DNA of 64,000 bases from Parazoarcus communis SWub3 = DSM 12120 (lineage in GTDB: Bacteria; Pseudomonadota; Gammaproteobacteria; Burkholderiales; Rhodocyclaceae): assembly GCF_003226565.1 (NCBI RefSeq), contig NZ_QKOE01000015.1, positions 50,707-114,706 of the forward strand, written 5' to 3'. Below, one piece after another: positions 26,815 to 35,396 of this stretch (position 1 is its first letter; the number at the start of each line of letters is the position of its first letter). Under the pieces are notes generated by a model. It had not been told where the DNA came from and did no database searches. It saw nothing but the letters and a program-made list of their open reading frames with translations. The translations under genes and the position numbers were made by a program.

Positions 26815-27840
26815 TCAAGTCTTGGCCCAGGCTTTGCCGGCCTGGCGTCCCTGCATGTAGGCCTTGCACCATTTGGAGGTGTATAGGTTCATGGCCCAGG
26901 CCGAGCCGTTGAGGTATAGCGCAAAGCGGCTGGAGACGGTGTTGAGGCGCGCGACCAGCGCAGCAGGGGGCGGGTAGCCGGCATCTTTCCACTTGTCACG
27001 GCTTTTCCTGCATTCCTCGCAGGGGCACTCGGCACTACGCTCGCGGTCCTTGTATTGCTTGGCCAGCGTCTTGGCGATGCCGTCGAGCTTGAGCTGGACC
27101 TCACGGCTGTAATCGGCATGCCGGTCATGAAATTGCCCTGGTGTCAGCCGCATGGCCTGTTTGACGTACTGCCACTTTGGGGTGTGCTCGTCGATGGCGT
27201 CCGGGTTACCGGTCAGGAATGCGGCTTCGCAGTTGTCGGCGTTTTCCGGCAGGTCTTCCTGTTCATGGTCGGGCTCGTCGGCCGTGCTCCATACCCGCAA
27301 CCCCCCACGTCCACCGCCAACGGCGTAGGAGCCTGGCAGGAACACGCCATTCTCGCTGCCATTGACGTTGTAGCCCACATCACGCCACAGCACGCCTTTT
27401 ACCGATCCGCCCTTGACGTCCTCCGGCGTGTCCTTGTGCACCATGAAGGGCACGAGCCGGCTGTCCTTCAAGGACTCTTGCGCGGGGATCAGATGGTGTG
27501 CGGCGCAGCGTACGGGCAGCTTGCGGATGTCGTCATCGCTGAGCCTGATGCTGACCGGCCAGTTTTCCTGGGTGGCGGCGTTCGCACTGCGCAGGGACCC
27601 AGGTGAATACAAGGGGTGCTTGGCAATATAGCGTGGGTTTTCCACCGCATCGGGCTTGGCGCTGCCCAGCAGGTCGGTGCTGGTGCTTCCCTTCATCGAC
27701 TTCGCCAGAATCGAACCCGAGCCGATCAGCTCGTTCTTGCCCGGATCTCTCTCGGGTGGGGATTCGTGGGTAAATGGGCAAGGCGGTTCGTCCGGGTCCT
27801 GGATGATGCCGATCGCCACCATTTCGCCGAGCTGTGTCAT
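26815..27840 (-). CDS. AHH-type nuclease, putative T6SS effector
   Basis: A 341-residue protein from the ATG at 27840. The middle domain carries AHHLIP with His115/His116, then GYNVNGSENGVFLPG (about 156-170) and HDRHADYSREV (about 238-248). Together these match the AHH/HNH-like toxin nuclease pattern, in which paired histidines and a later His bind metal. The C-terminal ~80 residues hold a Cys cluster (C272, C274, C277) not usual for the family. There is no signal peptide, so delivery would rely on the PAAR-like protein encoded four bases upstream. The following gene is an immunity candidate. DNA is the likely target, but the sequence does not prove that. Confidence 0.72.
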   Translation of the reverse strand: MTQLGEMVAIGIIQDPDEPPCPFTHESPPERDPGKNELIGSGSILAKSMKGSTSTDLLGSAKPDAVENPRYIAKHPLYSPGSLRSANAATQENWPVSIRLSDDDIRKLPVRCAAHHLIPAQESLKDSRLVPFMVHKDTPEDVKGGSVKGVLWRDVGYNVNGSENGVFLPGSYAVGGGRGGLRVWSTADEPDHEQEDLPENADNCEAAFLTGNPDAIDEHTPKWQYVKQAMRLTPGQFHDRHADYSREVQLKLDGIAKTLAKQYKDRERSAECPCEECRKSRDKWKDAGYPPPAALVARLNTVSSRFALYLNGSAWAMNLYTSKWCKAYMQGRQAGKAWAKT

Positions 27841-27844
27841 GGGC

Positions 27845-28225
27845 TTACCCGCAGATGTTTTTCTTGTTGTGCCACAGGGGGTCACCCATGCGACACACGT
27901 TCTTGCCATCGAGCATGACATTGAACGAATACATGAGGAACTCGCACTCCTGCTTGAATGTGCCCGACATGACCCCACCGACGGTTCCCGGTTCGTCGCC
28001 GGCGCTCATCATGTACTTTGCGCCCTTCACCATCACCATGCTGCCGTCGGCCTTGACCGTGGTCGTGCCGCTGACGGTATCGGATGACTTGCCGATATTG
28101 GGGTAGGGAATGGGGACGGGCGGACCGGGTGGGGCAGGGGTGTTGCAGACGTCCGGAAAGACCATGCTGAGTCCGCCGCTGGTCTTGTGCGCGAAACCCT
28201 GGATGTTATGGACGGTACATGGCAT
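27845..28225 (-). CDS. PAAR-like (DUF4150) T6SS spike-tip protein
   Basis: A 126-residue protein from the ATG at 28225. The DUF4150 signature is clear: NTPAPPGPPVPIPYPN near residue 30, then GTTTVKADGSMVMVKGAKY. The C-terminal part (NVMLDGKNVCRMGDPLWHNKKN) is the PAAR-like cap region. DUF4150 proteins sit on the VgrG spike and connect it to effectors. It directly precedes the AHH nuclease gene (four bases), so it probably carries that effector. The in-frame ORF upstream of 28225 lies in the ketosynthase-like gene and is not used. Confidence 0.88.
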   Translation of the reverse strand: MPCTVHNIQGFAHKTSGGLSMVFPDVCNTPAPPGPPVPIPYPNIGKSSDTVSGTTTVKADGSMVMVKGAKYMMSAGDEPGTVGGVMSGTFKQECEFLMYSFNVMLDGKNVCRMGDPLWHNKKNICG

Positions 28226-28242
28226 GAGCGACTCCGCATTCT

Positions 28243-29283
28243 TCAGGCCGGGGTGAGCAGGGCTGCGGCGCGGTCGCCGCGGTCGGATGAAGCATAGACC
28301 AGGCAAGGGCCGGGTCGGTAGCGTCCGGCCAGTGCGTGGGCGGCCAGTGCGGCCAGCAGTGGCCCGTGGGCTGCACCCAGGTCGCCACAGCATTCGGCAG
28401 GGTGCTCCATCGCCATCGGCTCGGCGAAATGGTGGCTGTTGCGCAGGCGTGCAACGCCGAATTCCCGCGCCCAGTAGCGCTCGCCGTTGAATGAGGCGTA
28501 GGTGCAGGCGATGGGTGTGGCCGGTGGCGTGGCTTCAAGCAGGCTACCGATGGCAGCGGCCAGACCGTCGCCCAGGTAAGGGGCGTCCGCATAGAGGTGC
28601 CCCGGCTCCATGCCGGTGCCGCAACCGGTCAGGCGGGCCAGCGGCGTGGCGCCGGGACCGGAGCGGCCGAGCAGCAGGAAGGCGGCGCCCTCCGCTGGCG
28701 AGAACGCGTCATTGTTGCCCGCGTTACGTATGCGTTGCGCGCGATCCAGGGTGCCCAGCACATAAAGGTCCACCAGACTGTCTACCCCGCCGACCAGAAT
28801 GTAATCCGACTCTCCACTCGTCACCCGCAGCAGCGCCTGACGCAGCGCCATCAGCCCGGCTGCACGGCCGCGCGCCACCGCGACACTGCGCCCTGCATCC
28901 AGCGGGGCGCCTGTCTGTATCACCAGACGGGTCAGAAAGCTGGAGGGGGCGATCGGCAAGGTGGTGTGATGTTCCGGCAGTCCGAGCAACAGCGGAATTG
29001 GCCCCGAACTGTCCGGCAAGGCCTCCAGGGTTTCTGCCAGCGCAGCGTGGGCAAGGCGCAGCATGCGTGCTTCGCGTGACTGCAGGTTCAGCAGCTCGAG
29101 CTGAGTGGACAGCGGAGGCAGTCCCTCGTCATCCACACGCCCGACGATGTAAGGCTCGAAGCGCCGGTCCAGCCAGGCGATTTCACGCAGGCGGGCCATA
29201 CGCGCGCGTGCAGCGGCCGCGGTCTCGGCAAGGGTGAAGCCGATGGGCGAGATGCAGCCCGCTGCCAGGATGTCGATTGCCAT
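28243..29283 (-). CDS. Ketosynthase-fold (thiolase-like) protein without catalytic residues, T6SS adaptor candidate
   Basis: A 346-residue protein from the ATG at 29283. The thiolase/ketosynthase fold is recognisable from YILVGGVDSLVDLYVLGTLD, then FSPAEGAAFLLLG near residue 195. The usual nucleophile position (ACxxG-L) reads GRAAGL, with Arg140 where Cys should be. Neither conserved His is visible in the matching ASFNGE and CCGDLGAA segments. It is therefore very unlikely to condense acyl groups. It lies in a block vgrG - DUF2169 - this gene - PAAR-like - effector, which suggests a loading or scaffold role. Similar thiolase-like genes recur in T6SS loci. Confidence 0.75.
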   Translation of the reverse strand: MAIDILAAGCISPIGFTLAETAAAARARMARLREIAWLDRRFEPYIVGRVDDEGLPPLSTQLELLNLQSREARMLRLAHAALAETLEALPDSSGPIPLLLGLPEHHTTLPIAPSSFLTRLVIQTGAPLDAGRSVAVARGRAAGLMALRQALLRVTSGESDYILVGGVDSLVDLYVLGTLDRAQRIRNAGNNDAFSPAEGAAFLLLGRSGPGATPLARLTGCGTGMEPGHLYADAPYLGDGLAAAIGSLLEATPPATPIACTYASFNGERYWAREFGVARLRNSHHFAEPMAMEHPAECCGDLGAAHGPLLAALAAHALAGRYRPGPCLVYASSDRGDRAAALLTPA

Positions 29284-29285
29284 GA

Positions 29286-30308
29286 TCAGGCCGGCTCCTC
29301 GACCAGGATGTCGCTGCAGTGGAGCTCCACCTGGCGCAGCCGGGTGAGCTTCTTGTCCACGGCCAGTTCGGCGCGCCATACCATCTGCAGCCTGCCCTGG
29401 TCGGGCTCGATGAGCACGGTGTCCAGCGCCGGGCGTGCGGGGAGGCGCCGACCGTCGAAATCCCACAGCAGGTCGATGTTGAGGCGGGGGAGTGCAAACC
29501 GCAATGGCCCCCCCGCGCTGCAGCCTTCGATCTCGACCGCTTCGCCGCCTTCCAGGTAGGTGGGTGCGATGAGTCCGGGCGGCGCGGTGTTGAAAAAGAG
29601 CGGGTTGAAATCAAGCGGCAGATAGGGCGCACGTGTGCGTTGCCAATCTGCGTCATAAGTGCCCGCCCGGCCAAGGCGCGGCTGCCAGGCGGGGGGGATG
29701 GGGGCCAGACCGGCAGGGCCTGGACGATCGCCCGGGTGCTGGATGAGCTGATCGGGATCTTCGATACAGGGCAGGGGTCGGCCATCGAAGTCCCGTTCCT
29801 GCTGACCGATCAGACCGCGCCCTACCGGATTGCGCGCGTCGACTTCGGGCGGCAGATCCGGTTTCGGTGGTGTTGCGCCGCCGTAGGCCAGTTCCCAGCG
29901 TAGCGGCATGCGTTCGAACGGCTGCGGTGGGCTGATGACCCAGCCGTCGCGCTGGCGTTGCCAGGTACGCTCACCAAATAGCTGCAAACGGCGCATGACC
30001 GGGCCGACCCGCAGGCTAACCGTCATCGTGTCGACCGGATGCGGGGCAACGGCACGGCCCAACAGCAGAATGTCCGTGGTCGGCTTGGTCAGCGTCAGGT
30101 CCGCGGCTGCTCGCAGGCTGCTCTGTGTTGGGTCGCCCCAATAGACGTCGGTGGCCAGAAAACCGGCCTGGCGAGCACTCAGTTGCGGTTTGCCCGTCGT
30201 CAGGTCGAAGGTGGCCTTGACCGCGATATAGGCGGACTCCACCCCCGCCGGGTTGGCGAACACAGCCAGCGTGGCTGGCAGGGGCGTAGGATTGATGACC
30301 TGCAGCAT
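29286..30308 (-). CDS. DUF2169 T6SS adaptor protein
   Basis: A 340-residue DUF2169 protein. The N-terminus PTPLPATLAVFANPAG leads to VKATFDLTTGKPQLS, and the core holds GFLATDVYWGDPTQSSLRAA, RPxxPADLL-like blocks and PPFERMPLRWELAYGG-type sequence. DUF2169 proteins help load DUF4150/PAAR-linked effectors on VgrG in other bacteria. Here all three partners are in one operon, eight bases after vgrG. The ketosynthase-like gene follows after two bases. Confidence 0.88.
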   Translation of the reverse strand: MLQVINPTPLPATLAVFANPAGVESAYIAVKATFDLTTGKPQLSARQAGFLATDVYWGDPTQSSLRAAADLTLTKPTTDILLLGRAVAPHPVDTMTVSLRVGPVMRRLQLFGERTWQRQRDGWVISPPQPFERMPLRWELAYGGATPPKPDLPPEVDARNPVGRGLIGQQERDFDGRPLPCIEDPDQLIQHPGDRPGPAGLAPIPPAWQPRLGRAGTYDADWQRTRAPYLPLDFNPLFFNTAPPGLIAPTYLEGGEAVEIEGCSAGGPLRFALPRLNIDLLWDFDGRRLPARPALDTVLIEPDQGRLQMVWRAELAVDKKLTRLRQVELHCSDILVEEPA

Positions 30309-30316
30309 GGGTGCGA

Positions 30317-32389
30317 TCAGTTCTGCGCGATCTTCGAGCCCTTGATCACCACATCACCGGAGGCCTTGGCGGAAATCTTGCCACTGCCGCTGATCGTGAT
30401 GTCCTTGCCCTTGATCTGGATGGTGCCGTCCTTTTTCAGGGTGATGCTGGCACTGCCGGTCTTCAGCGTGATCTCGTCCCCTGCTTCGATGTACAGCTTC
30501 TTGCCGACCTGCAGGCGGTCGTCCTTGCCCACGCTGGTGCTGCGGGTCTCGCCGATGGTCAGGGTCTGGTTCTTGCCGATGGTGACGGTATGGTGGGTGC
30601 CGATGTCCTGGCTGTCATTGTTGCCGATGGTCACGCTGCGATCGCTGCCGACGTTGACCGTCTCGTTCTTGCCAACGTCCTCGCTGCGGTTCGAGCCGAT
30701 TGCAATCGTCTCGTTGTTGCCCACCGATTCGCTGCGGTTGTTGCCGATGCTGATGGTCTCGTTGTTGCCGACCGACTCCGTGCGGTCGTTGCCAACGGTA
30801 ACGGTCTCGTTGTGGTCGATGCTCTTGGTTCGGTCGTGGCCAACCCAGTGGGTTTCGTTGTTCTCGACCTCGATGTCCTGGTTCTTCTCGGCGTGGATGA
30901 AAAGCTGTTCGGCGCCTTTCTTGTCCTCGAAGCGGATCTCGTTGAAGTTGTCGGTGCCACCACCCTTGGTCGAGCGCGTCTTGATGCCGGTCTGGGTCAT
31001 GTTGGCCGGCAAGGCATAAGGCGGCATCTGGTCGGCGTTATACACGCGGCCTGTGATGATGGGTTGATCAGGATCGCCTTCCAGAAACTCGACAATGACC
31101 TCCTGGCCGATGCGCGGAATGGCGATGAAGCCCCAGTTCTTGCCTGCCCAGGGGTGGGATACCCGGACCCAGCATGAACTGTGCTCATCCTTTTTGCCGT
31201 AGCGGTCCCAGTGGAACTGCACCTTGACCCGGCCATATTTGTCGGTGTGGATCTCGTCACCCGAGGGGCCGACGACGACTGCGGTCTGTGGCCCCTTGAC
31301 GATCGGCCGCACGGTGAGCCGCTGCGGGCGGAAGTCCTGCCGGCTGTTCAGTGCCGTGATGCGGCTCTCGAACAGGCTGCCACCGCTGTCATTGGATTCG
31401 TGGCCCTCGGCCAGGATGCGGGTTTCTGCTGCAGTGATCAGGTATTCGCGATTCTGGTCACGCCGGACATGGCCAGTCAGCTTGAACAGATAGCCCACCG
31501 TCAGGCCGCGTGCGGTGGTGGTGGCATGGGCGAGTTCATGCTGGGCCTGGAGTTCGTCGATGCGGACCTGGGCATAGTGCCGGCCATCGGCCGTCTGGTC
31601 GAACTCGCCAGGGTAGTCAAACACCTCGTGCTTGCCTTCGGCATGTTCGCGCGGCACGGTTGCCGAGCTTTCCAGTCTGACCGAGGGTTTGGTGAAGTCG
31701 TAGTCCACCAGCAGGGTCTTGCCGGGCATCACGGTGCGTTCGAACTGCCAGCTGTCGATATGCCCGAGTTCGTCGGCGCGGCCCAGGCGGTTTTCGACAA
31801 AGGCCACGCTGGCGTAACTGGCTACCGAGGTATGTGCTGCGTAGGCGTCGGCCAGTACCAGGGTGCATTTGTTCTGGGCATGCTCGAAGAAGGTGTAGAT
31901 GCCTTCTTCCTCAAGCAGGCGGCTGACGAAGTCGAGATCGGTCTCGCGGTACTGGACGCAGTAGTCGCGCTTGCGGTACGACCCGCTCAAGGTCAGCCGG
32001 TAGTCTGCCAGACCGTGGTCGGCAAACACCTGCTTGACGATGTCAGGTACGGTGAGATTCTGGAAGATGCGGCAGTCGGCGGTGCGGCTCAGGAACCAGG
32101 TCCACGGGCGCACACTTGCGCGATAGGTCTGGAAGCGACCGCGGGTACCGGTGTGGGCAAAGCGGATCACATGTCCGCTGTAGAAGCGTTTGCCCCCCTC
32201 GGGCAGCATCATGCGCAGGCTCATCGGTTTGCCGAGCAGCGCATCCAGATCCACGTCGCTGCGTTCGCTGTGACAGTCGATCTCGTATTCGCAGACCCGC
32301 GAAAGCGCCTCGCGCGCCTCGAGTGCATGAAACAGCAGCACATTGGGGCCGAGTGGCGTCAGTAGTTCGAATTGGGTTTGTTCTGCCAT
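30317..32389 (-). CDS. vgrG: VgrG (TssI), T6SS spike protein
   Basis: A 690-residue VgrG from the ATG at 32389. The gp27-like N-terminal domain contains RDYCVQYRETDLDFVSRLLEEEGIY-type sequence. The gp5/OB domain has KVQFHWDRYG and CWVRVSHPWAGKNWGFIAIP. The C-terminal beta-helix is built of degenerate IGNNxSExVGxNET repeats and ends in a DUF2345-like KDITISGSGKIS tail with no added enzyme domain. It is therefore a structural spike that would carry cargo through the PAAR-like protein. It leads the effector block. An in-frame ATG at 32428 lies in a palindrome and would add 13 residues. Confidence 0.96.
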   Translation of the reverse strand: MAEQTQFELLTPLGPNVLLFHALEAREALSRVCEYEIDCHSERSDVDLDALLGKPMSLRMMLPEGGKRFYSGHVIRFAHTGTRGRFQTYRASVRPWTWFLSRTADCRIFQNLTVPDIVKQVFADHGLADYRLTLSGSYRKRDYCVQYRETDLDFVSRLLEEEGIYTFFEHAQNKCTLVLADAYAAHTSVASYASVAFVENRLGRADELGHIDSWQFERTVMPGKTLLVDYDFTKPSVRLESSATVPREHAEGKHEVFDYPGEFDQTADGRHYAQVRIDELQAQHELAHATTTARGLTVGYLFKLTGHVRRDQNREYLITAAETRILAEGHESNDSGGSLFESRITALNSRQDFRPQRLTVRPIVKGPQTAVVVGPSGDEIHTDKYGRVKVQFHWDRYGKKDEHSSCWVRVSHPWAGKNWGFIAIPRIGQEVIVEFLEGDPDQPIITGRVYNADQMPPYALPANMTQTGIKTRSTKGGGTDNFNEIRFEDKKGAEQLFIHAEKNQDIEVENNETHWVGHDRTKSIDHNETVTVGNDRTESVGNNETISIGNNRSESVGNNETIAIGSNRSEDVGKNETVNVGSDRSVTIGNNDSQDIGTHHTVTIGKNQTLTIGETRSTSVGKDDRLQVGKKLYIEAGDEITLKTGSASITLKKDGTIQIKGKDITISGSGKISAKASGDVVIKGSKIAQN
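30510..30860 (-). repeat. Beta-helix repeats of VgrG
   Basis: About 14 degenerate units of seven to eight residues (pattern VGNNET / IGNNRSES) lie in this part of vgrG, visible in the DNA as recurring cgttgttgccgat-like runs. They form the gp5-type triangular needle. Boundaries are approximate. Confidence 0.75.
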
Positions 32390-32420
32390 GATCGTCGCCT
32401 GGTCGGGATGCATCGCGCCC

Positions 32421-32437
32421 ATGCGCATTGCGCATGA
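32421..32437. promoter_or_regulatory. Perfect 17-bp palindrome upstream of vgrG
   Basis: CATGCGCA-T-TGCGCATG is an exact inverted repeat with one central base. It ends 32 bases upstream of the chosen vgrG start, in the 125-base gap to the helicase gene, where the vgrG block promoter should lie. It could be an operator. No known binding protein is recognised. Confidence 0.4.
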
Positions 32438-32514
32438 CGTTGCATTCTAGGGCAGAACAGCCGTGCTGCGTGTGTGCGAACGCGCCGCCTTCGCTGGTGC
32501 AGGCACAAAGCGCC

Positions 32515-34173
32515 TCACGTCAGGGGTTGCAGCAGCGGTGCGGTCCGGGTGGAAGCGACAAAGATCACCTTCATCGTTGCGCGGGTCGCACCGACGAACA
32601 GCTTGCGTGTGGCCAGTTCGTCCAGGGTGTCGAAATCGATCTCGGTAAAGATCACGCAGGGCGCGGACTGGCCCTTGAAGCGGTATACCGAATCGATCAG
32701 CAGGTCCCCCTCGCTGTACTCGGCTTCTCCAAACAGGTCGTAGCGCCCGCGAAAGGCGCGCAGGCGGTGTGGGCCGAGGTGGGTGAGCGGGGTGAAACGC
32801 GAGGATTCGCGGCCGCGATAGCTGATGATGGCGATCATGTCGCGACGAAAGCCCAGGCCGATGGCGCGAGTGATGGCGCGTTTGGTTGCCTCCATCAGTT
32901 CGTTCTCGTCCGCCCAGTTCAACACCTCGGGATCGCTGTCGGCGACCGGGCTGCCAGCAGTGATCGGCTCGGGTAGCGGCAGGCAGGCATTGAGCAGCTC
33001 GATGACGTCGGCCGGGGTGCGGTAGTTGGTGGTCGCACTCAGTCCTGCCCAGCCTGGCAGTGCAACGGACGCGCGGCCGTAGAGGTTCTGCAGTGGATCC
33101 TCGAGCCACCATGCCCGGCCGCCTGACTGCAGCAGCTTGAGCAGATTGTCACGCCAGTCCTCGACAAAGTCTTGGCCCTCGTCGACGATCAACTCGTCAA
33201 ACCGCCACGCCGGATCGTCCACGCCGCTGTCGAGCAGTGCGGCAAACGCTGCCTCCATGCGGCGGAAGCGATCAGGTGCGGAGAAGTCCGGTGGCTGGCC
33301 GGCGGCGCGCAGGCGGCGGTCGCACAATTGATGGTAGGTTGCGACCTCGCCACCGGGTGGCACGATGCGGGCAAAGTGGTCGGCCAGGGGGCGGTTGTAG
33401 CACACGTACAGGGGGCGGCGTCCGGCGGCGATCGCGTCGCTGAAGGCTGCCAGCGCGAGCTGGGTCTTGCCGCTGCCAGCCGTGGCGACGACGCGCAGGC
33501 GGTGAGGCTCGATGCGAAAGCGCCGCGCCCACTCCGCCAGCCCGCCGGACAGACGGGTGGTCAGCGCCACGGCCTGACCCGCCAGGGCCTGGACGTCGGG
33601 CACCAGCTCGAGCAGGTCGGCGAAGAAGCGGTGCAATACGGTATGTCGGGATGGCGGCGCTGCGGGTGACCCGGCTTCGCGTCCGCAAAGTTCGCGCACG
33701 ATCGGCACCAGTTGCGCGCGTCGGCTGGCATCGACGATGCGCGCCGGATCGAGGCCGGCAGTGCCGGGTTGGCGCACGGTGTAGTCGGGGCAGTAGAGCA
33801 GACTGTCCAGCTGTGGTTCAGTACCATCCAGCAGTGGGCGCAGGCGTGCACGCAATGCGTCGGCCGTGCGCGCCAGATCCAGGCGGATGTCGTGGTTGCG
33901 CCGCTTGCCCGGGCGCAGCAGTCCGGCCGTGGTTTCGTCCAGAAAGCCCGATTGTTGCTCGATCAGCAGGATGCGCCCAGCGGGCCCGAGTACGACAAAG
34001 GCAATCTCGCCGAACACCGCATGCTGCCCTTCGGCGCGGGTCCAGTGCAGGTCGTGATAGACATTGAAGTCGTCGGGCAGATGCTCGGCCAGCAAGGCCA
34101 GCGTTGCCAGTTCGCGCCCGCGCGCACCGTCGGTGGGCAGATGACGCCAGCCTTCGGGATGGATACGGGCCAC
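32515..34173 (-). CDS. NERD-domain / UvrD-like helicase
   Basis: A 552-residue protein. The N-terminal ~160 residues resemble a nuclease-related NERD domain (GEIAFVVLGPAGRILLIEQQSG). The usual E-x-K acidic-lysine catalytic pair reads IEQQ, so nuclease activity is doubtful. The helicase part has Walker A ATAGSGKT at 230-237, Walker B FDELIVDEGQDF, and the UvrD C-terminal motif VYRFKGQSAPCVIF followed by LFVGATRAT. It probably acts on damaged or foreign DNA or RNA. It is a single gene between the T6SS block and marC, transcribed leftward. Any link to the T6SS would only be proximity. Confidence 0.75.
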   Translation of the reverse strand: MARIHPEGWRHLPTDGARGRELATLALLAEHLPDDFNVYHDLHWTRAEGQHAVFGEIAFVVLGPAGRILLIEQQSGFLDETTAGLLRPGKRRNHDIRLDLARTADALRARLRPLLDGTEPQLDSLLYCPDYTVRQPGTAGLDPARIVDASRRAQLVPIVRELCGREAGSPAAPPSRHTVLHRFFADLLELVPDVQALAGQAVALTTRLSGGLAEWARRFRIEPHRLRVVATAGSGKTQLALAAFSDAIAAGRRPLYVCYNRPLADHFARIVPPGGEVATYHQLCDRRLRAAGQPPDFSAPDRFRRMEAAFAALLDSGVDDPAWRFDELIVDEGQDFVEDWRDNLLKLLQSGGRAWWLEDPLQNLYGRASVALPGWAGLSATTNYRTPADVIELLNACLPLPEPITAGSPVADSDPEVLNWADENELMEATKRAITRAIGLGFRRDMIAIISYRGRESSRFTPLTHLGPHRLRAFRGRYDLFGEAEYSEGDLLIDSVYRFKGQSAPCVIFTEIDFDTLDELATRKLFVGATRATMKVIFVASTRTAPLLQPLT

Positions 34174-34391
34174 TTCTCAACCTCCTGCGCGGCTTGGATG
34201 CCTTGGTCGGAACACGGTATGTGGACGGCGAGGGCGCGTCAAGCTCGGGTTCCTCACCTTGATCGTGTGTCAGCGGTGGGTGGCACCCGATTCGGACCTT
34301 GTGTTCAGCACCGCTGCAGGACTGGCGATACGTTATCCTCCTGCATCCGATGGTGCCCACGTCGACGGGGCTTCAAGCAGGCGCGTACAGC

Positions 34392-35006
34392 ATGGAAACA
34401 CTCAAGGTCTTCATCACCTTACTGGCTCTGATCAACCCCTTCGGTGCGATCCCGATGTTCCTCGGCCTCACCGCCGCGCAAGGGCCCGCGCAGGTGCGTT
34501 CCACCATCAATACCGCCGCGGTGGCCACTGCCATCGTGATCGCGGTGGCGGCGCTGTTCGGCGAGATGCTGTTGCGTATTTTCGGCATCTCCATTGCCTC
34601 GCTGCAGGTCGGTGGTGGGCTGCTGTTGTTCTTTCTGGCCTTCAAGATGTTCAATGCCGAGCCGGACAGCGCGCGCAGCACCCCCGAAGAAGCGCACGAA
34701 GCCAGCGCGCGTTCGAGTATTGCGGTGGTGCCGCTGACCATCCCGCTGCTGACCGGCCCGGGCACGGTCAGTACCGTCATCATCTACGCAGATCGCACCC
34801 AGCACTGGTGGGAGATGGCCTTGCTGGTGCTGATCGGTGCAGTGATCGGCTGCGTGGTGTGGGTCACGCTGCGCATGGCGGGTCCGATCAGCCGGCTTGC
34901 CGGCCAGACTGGCCTCAACATCATGACCCGGGTGATGGGGCTGGTCCTGGCTGCGCTGGCGGTGGAGTTCGTCGCCGTCGGGGTGCGCACGCTGGCGGCG
35001 GTGTGA
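34392..35006 (+). CDS. MarC-family integral membrane protein
   Basis: A 204-residue MarC/UPF0056 family protein from the ATG at 34392. About six hydrophobic helices are visible, beginning VFITLLALINPFGAIPMFLGL. The conserved LTIPLLTGPGTVSTVI segment and the C-terminal GLNIMTRVMGLVLAALAVEFV are characteristic. The transported substrate of this family is unknown. The gene diverges from the helicase gene. The upstream in-frame extension to 34299 lacks membrane features and is not used. Confidence 0.88.
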   Translation: METLKVFITLLALINPFGAIPMFLGLTAAQGPAQVRSTINTAAVATAIVIAVAALFGEMLLRIFGISIASLQVGGGLLLFFLAFKMFNAEPDSARSTPEEAHEASARSSIAVVPLTIPLLTGPGTVSTVIIYADRTQHWWEMALLVLIGAVIGCVVWVTLRMAGPISRLAGQTGLNIMTRVMGLVLAALAVEFVAVGVRTLAAV

Positions 35007-35121
35007 CGGCGATGTGCGGCCCGTGCTTGCAGCGACCCTTTGAAGGTCTGTCCGTCAGGCGTGCTGTCCCGGCAGGTTCGTCATTCGGAGACGGGCACGG
35101 TGTGGACGGGAGGCTCCGTCC

Positions 35122-35346
35122 ATGACGCCTGCCGATCTCGAACGGCTCGTCACCCGCAGCATGCCCTTTGGCAAGTACAAGGGCCGGCTGATTGCCGATC
35201 TGCCGGGGCACTATCTGAACTGGTTTGCGCGTGAGGGCTTCCCCGACGGCGAAATCGGGCGGCTGCTTGCGTTGATGCAGGAGATCGATCACAACGGGCT
35301 GAAGGATCTGTTGACGCCCCTGCGTGGGCAGGGCGCGGAGAGGTGA
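35122..35346 (+). CDS. DUF3820 small protein
   Basis: A 74-residue protein of the DUF3820 family, with MPFGKYKGRLIADLPGHYL and NWFAREGFPDGEIGRLL. The family is sometimes labelled quorum-sensing-regulated virulence factor from one case, but the biochemical role is unknown. It ends overlapping a GTG in the recC frame, so the two genes are probably cotranscribed. Confidence 0.85.
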   Translation: MTPADLERLVTRSMPFGKYKGRLIADLPGHYLNWFAREGFPDGEIGRLLALMQEIDHNGLKDLLTPLRGQGAER

Positions 35347-35396
35347 CAGATCCGCCCGCCTCGGCCATCATCGATGGCTGCTTACCGGGTCAGTCC

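Noticed and set aside
27845..28393. Longer start for the PAAR-like protein at 28393
   Set aside because: The extra 56 residues are Arg/Pro-rich antisense-like sequence inside the ketosynthase-like gene, and the family starts at the ATG at 28225.
28243..29283. Active fatty-acid or polyketide synthase gene
   Set aside because: The nucleophile Cys and both His are missing, and no acyl-carrier or reductase gene is nearby.
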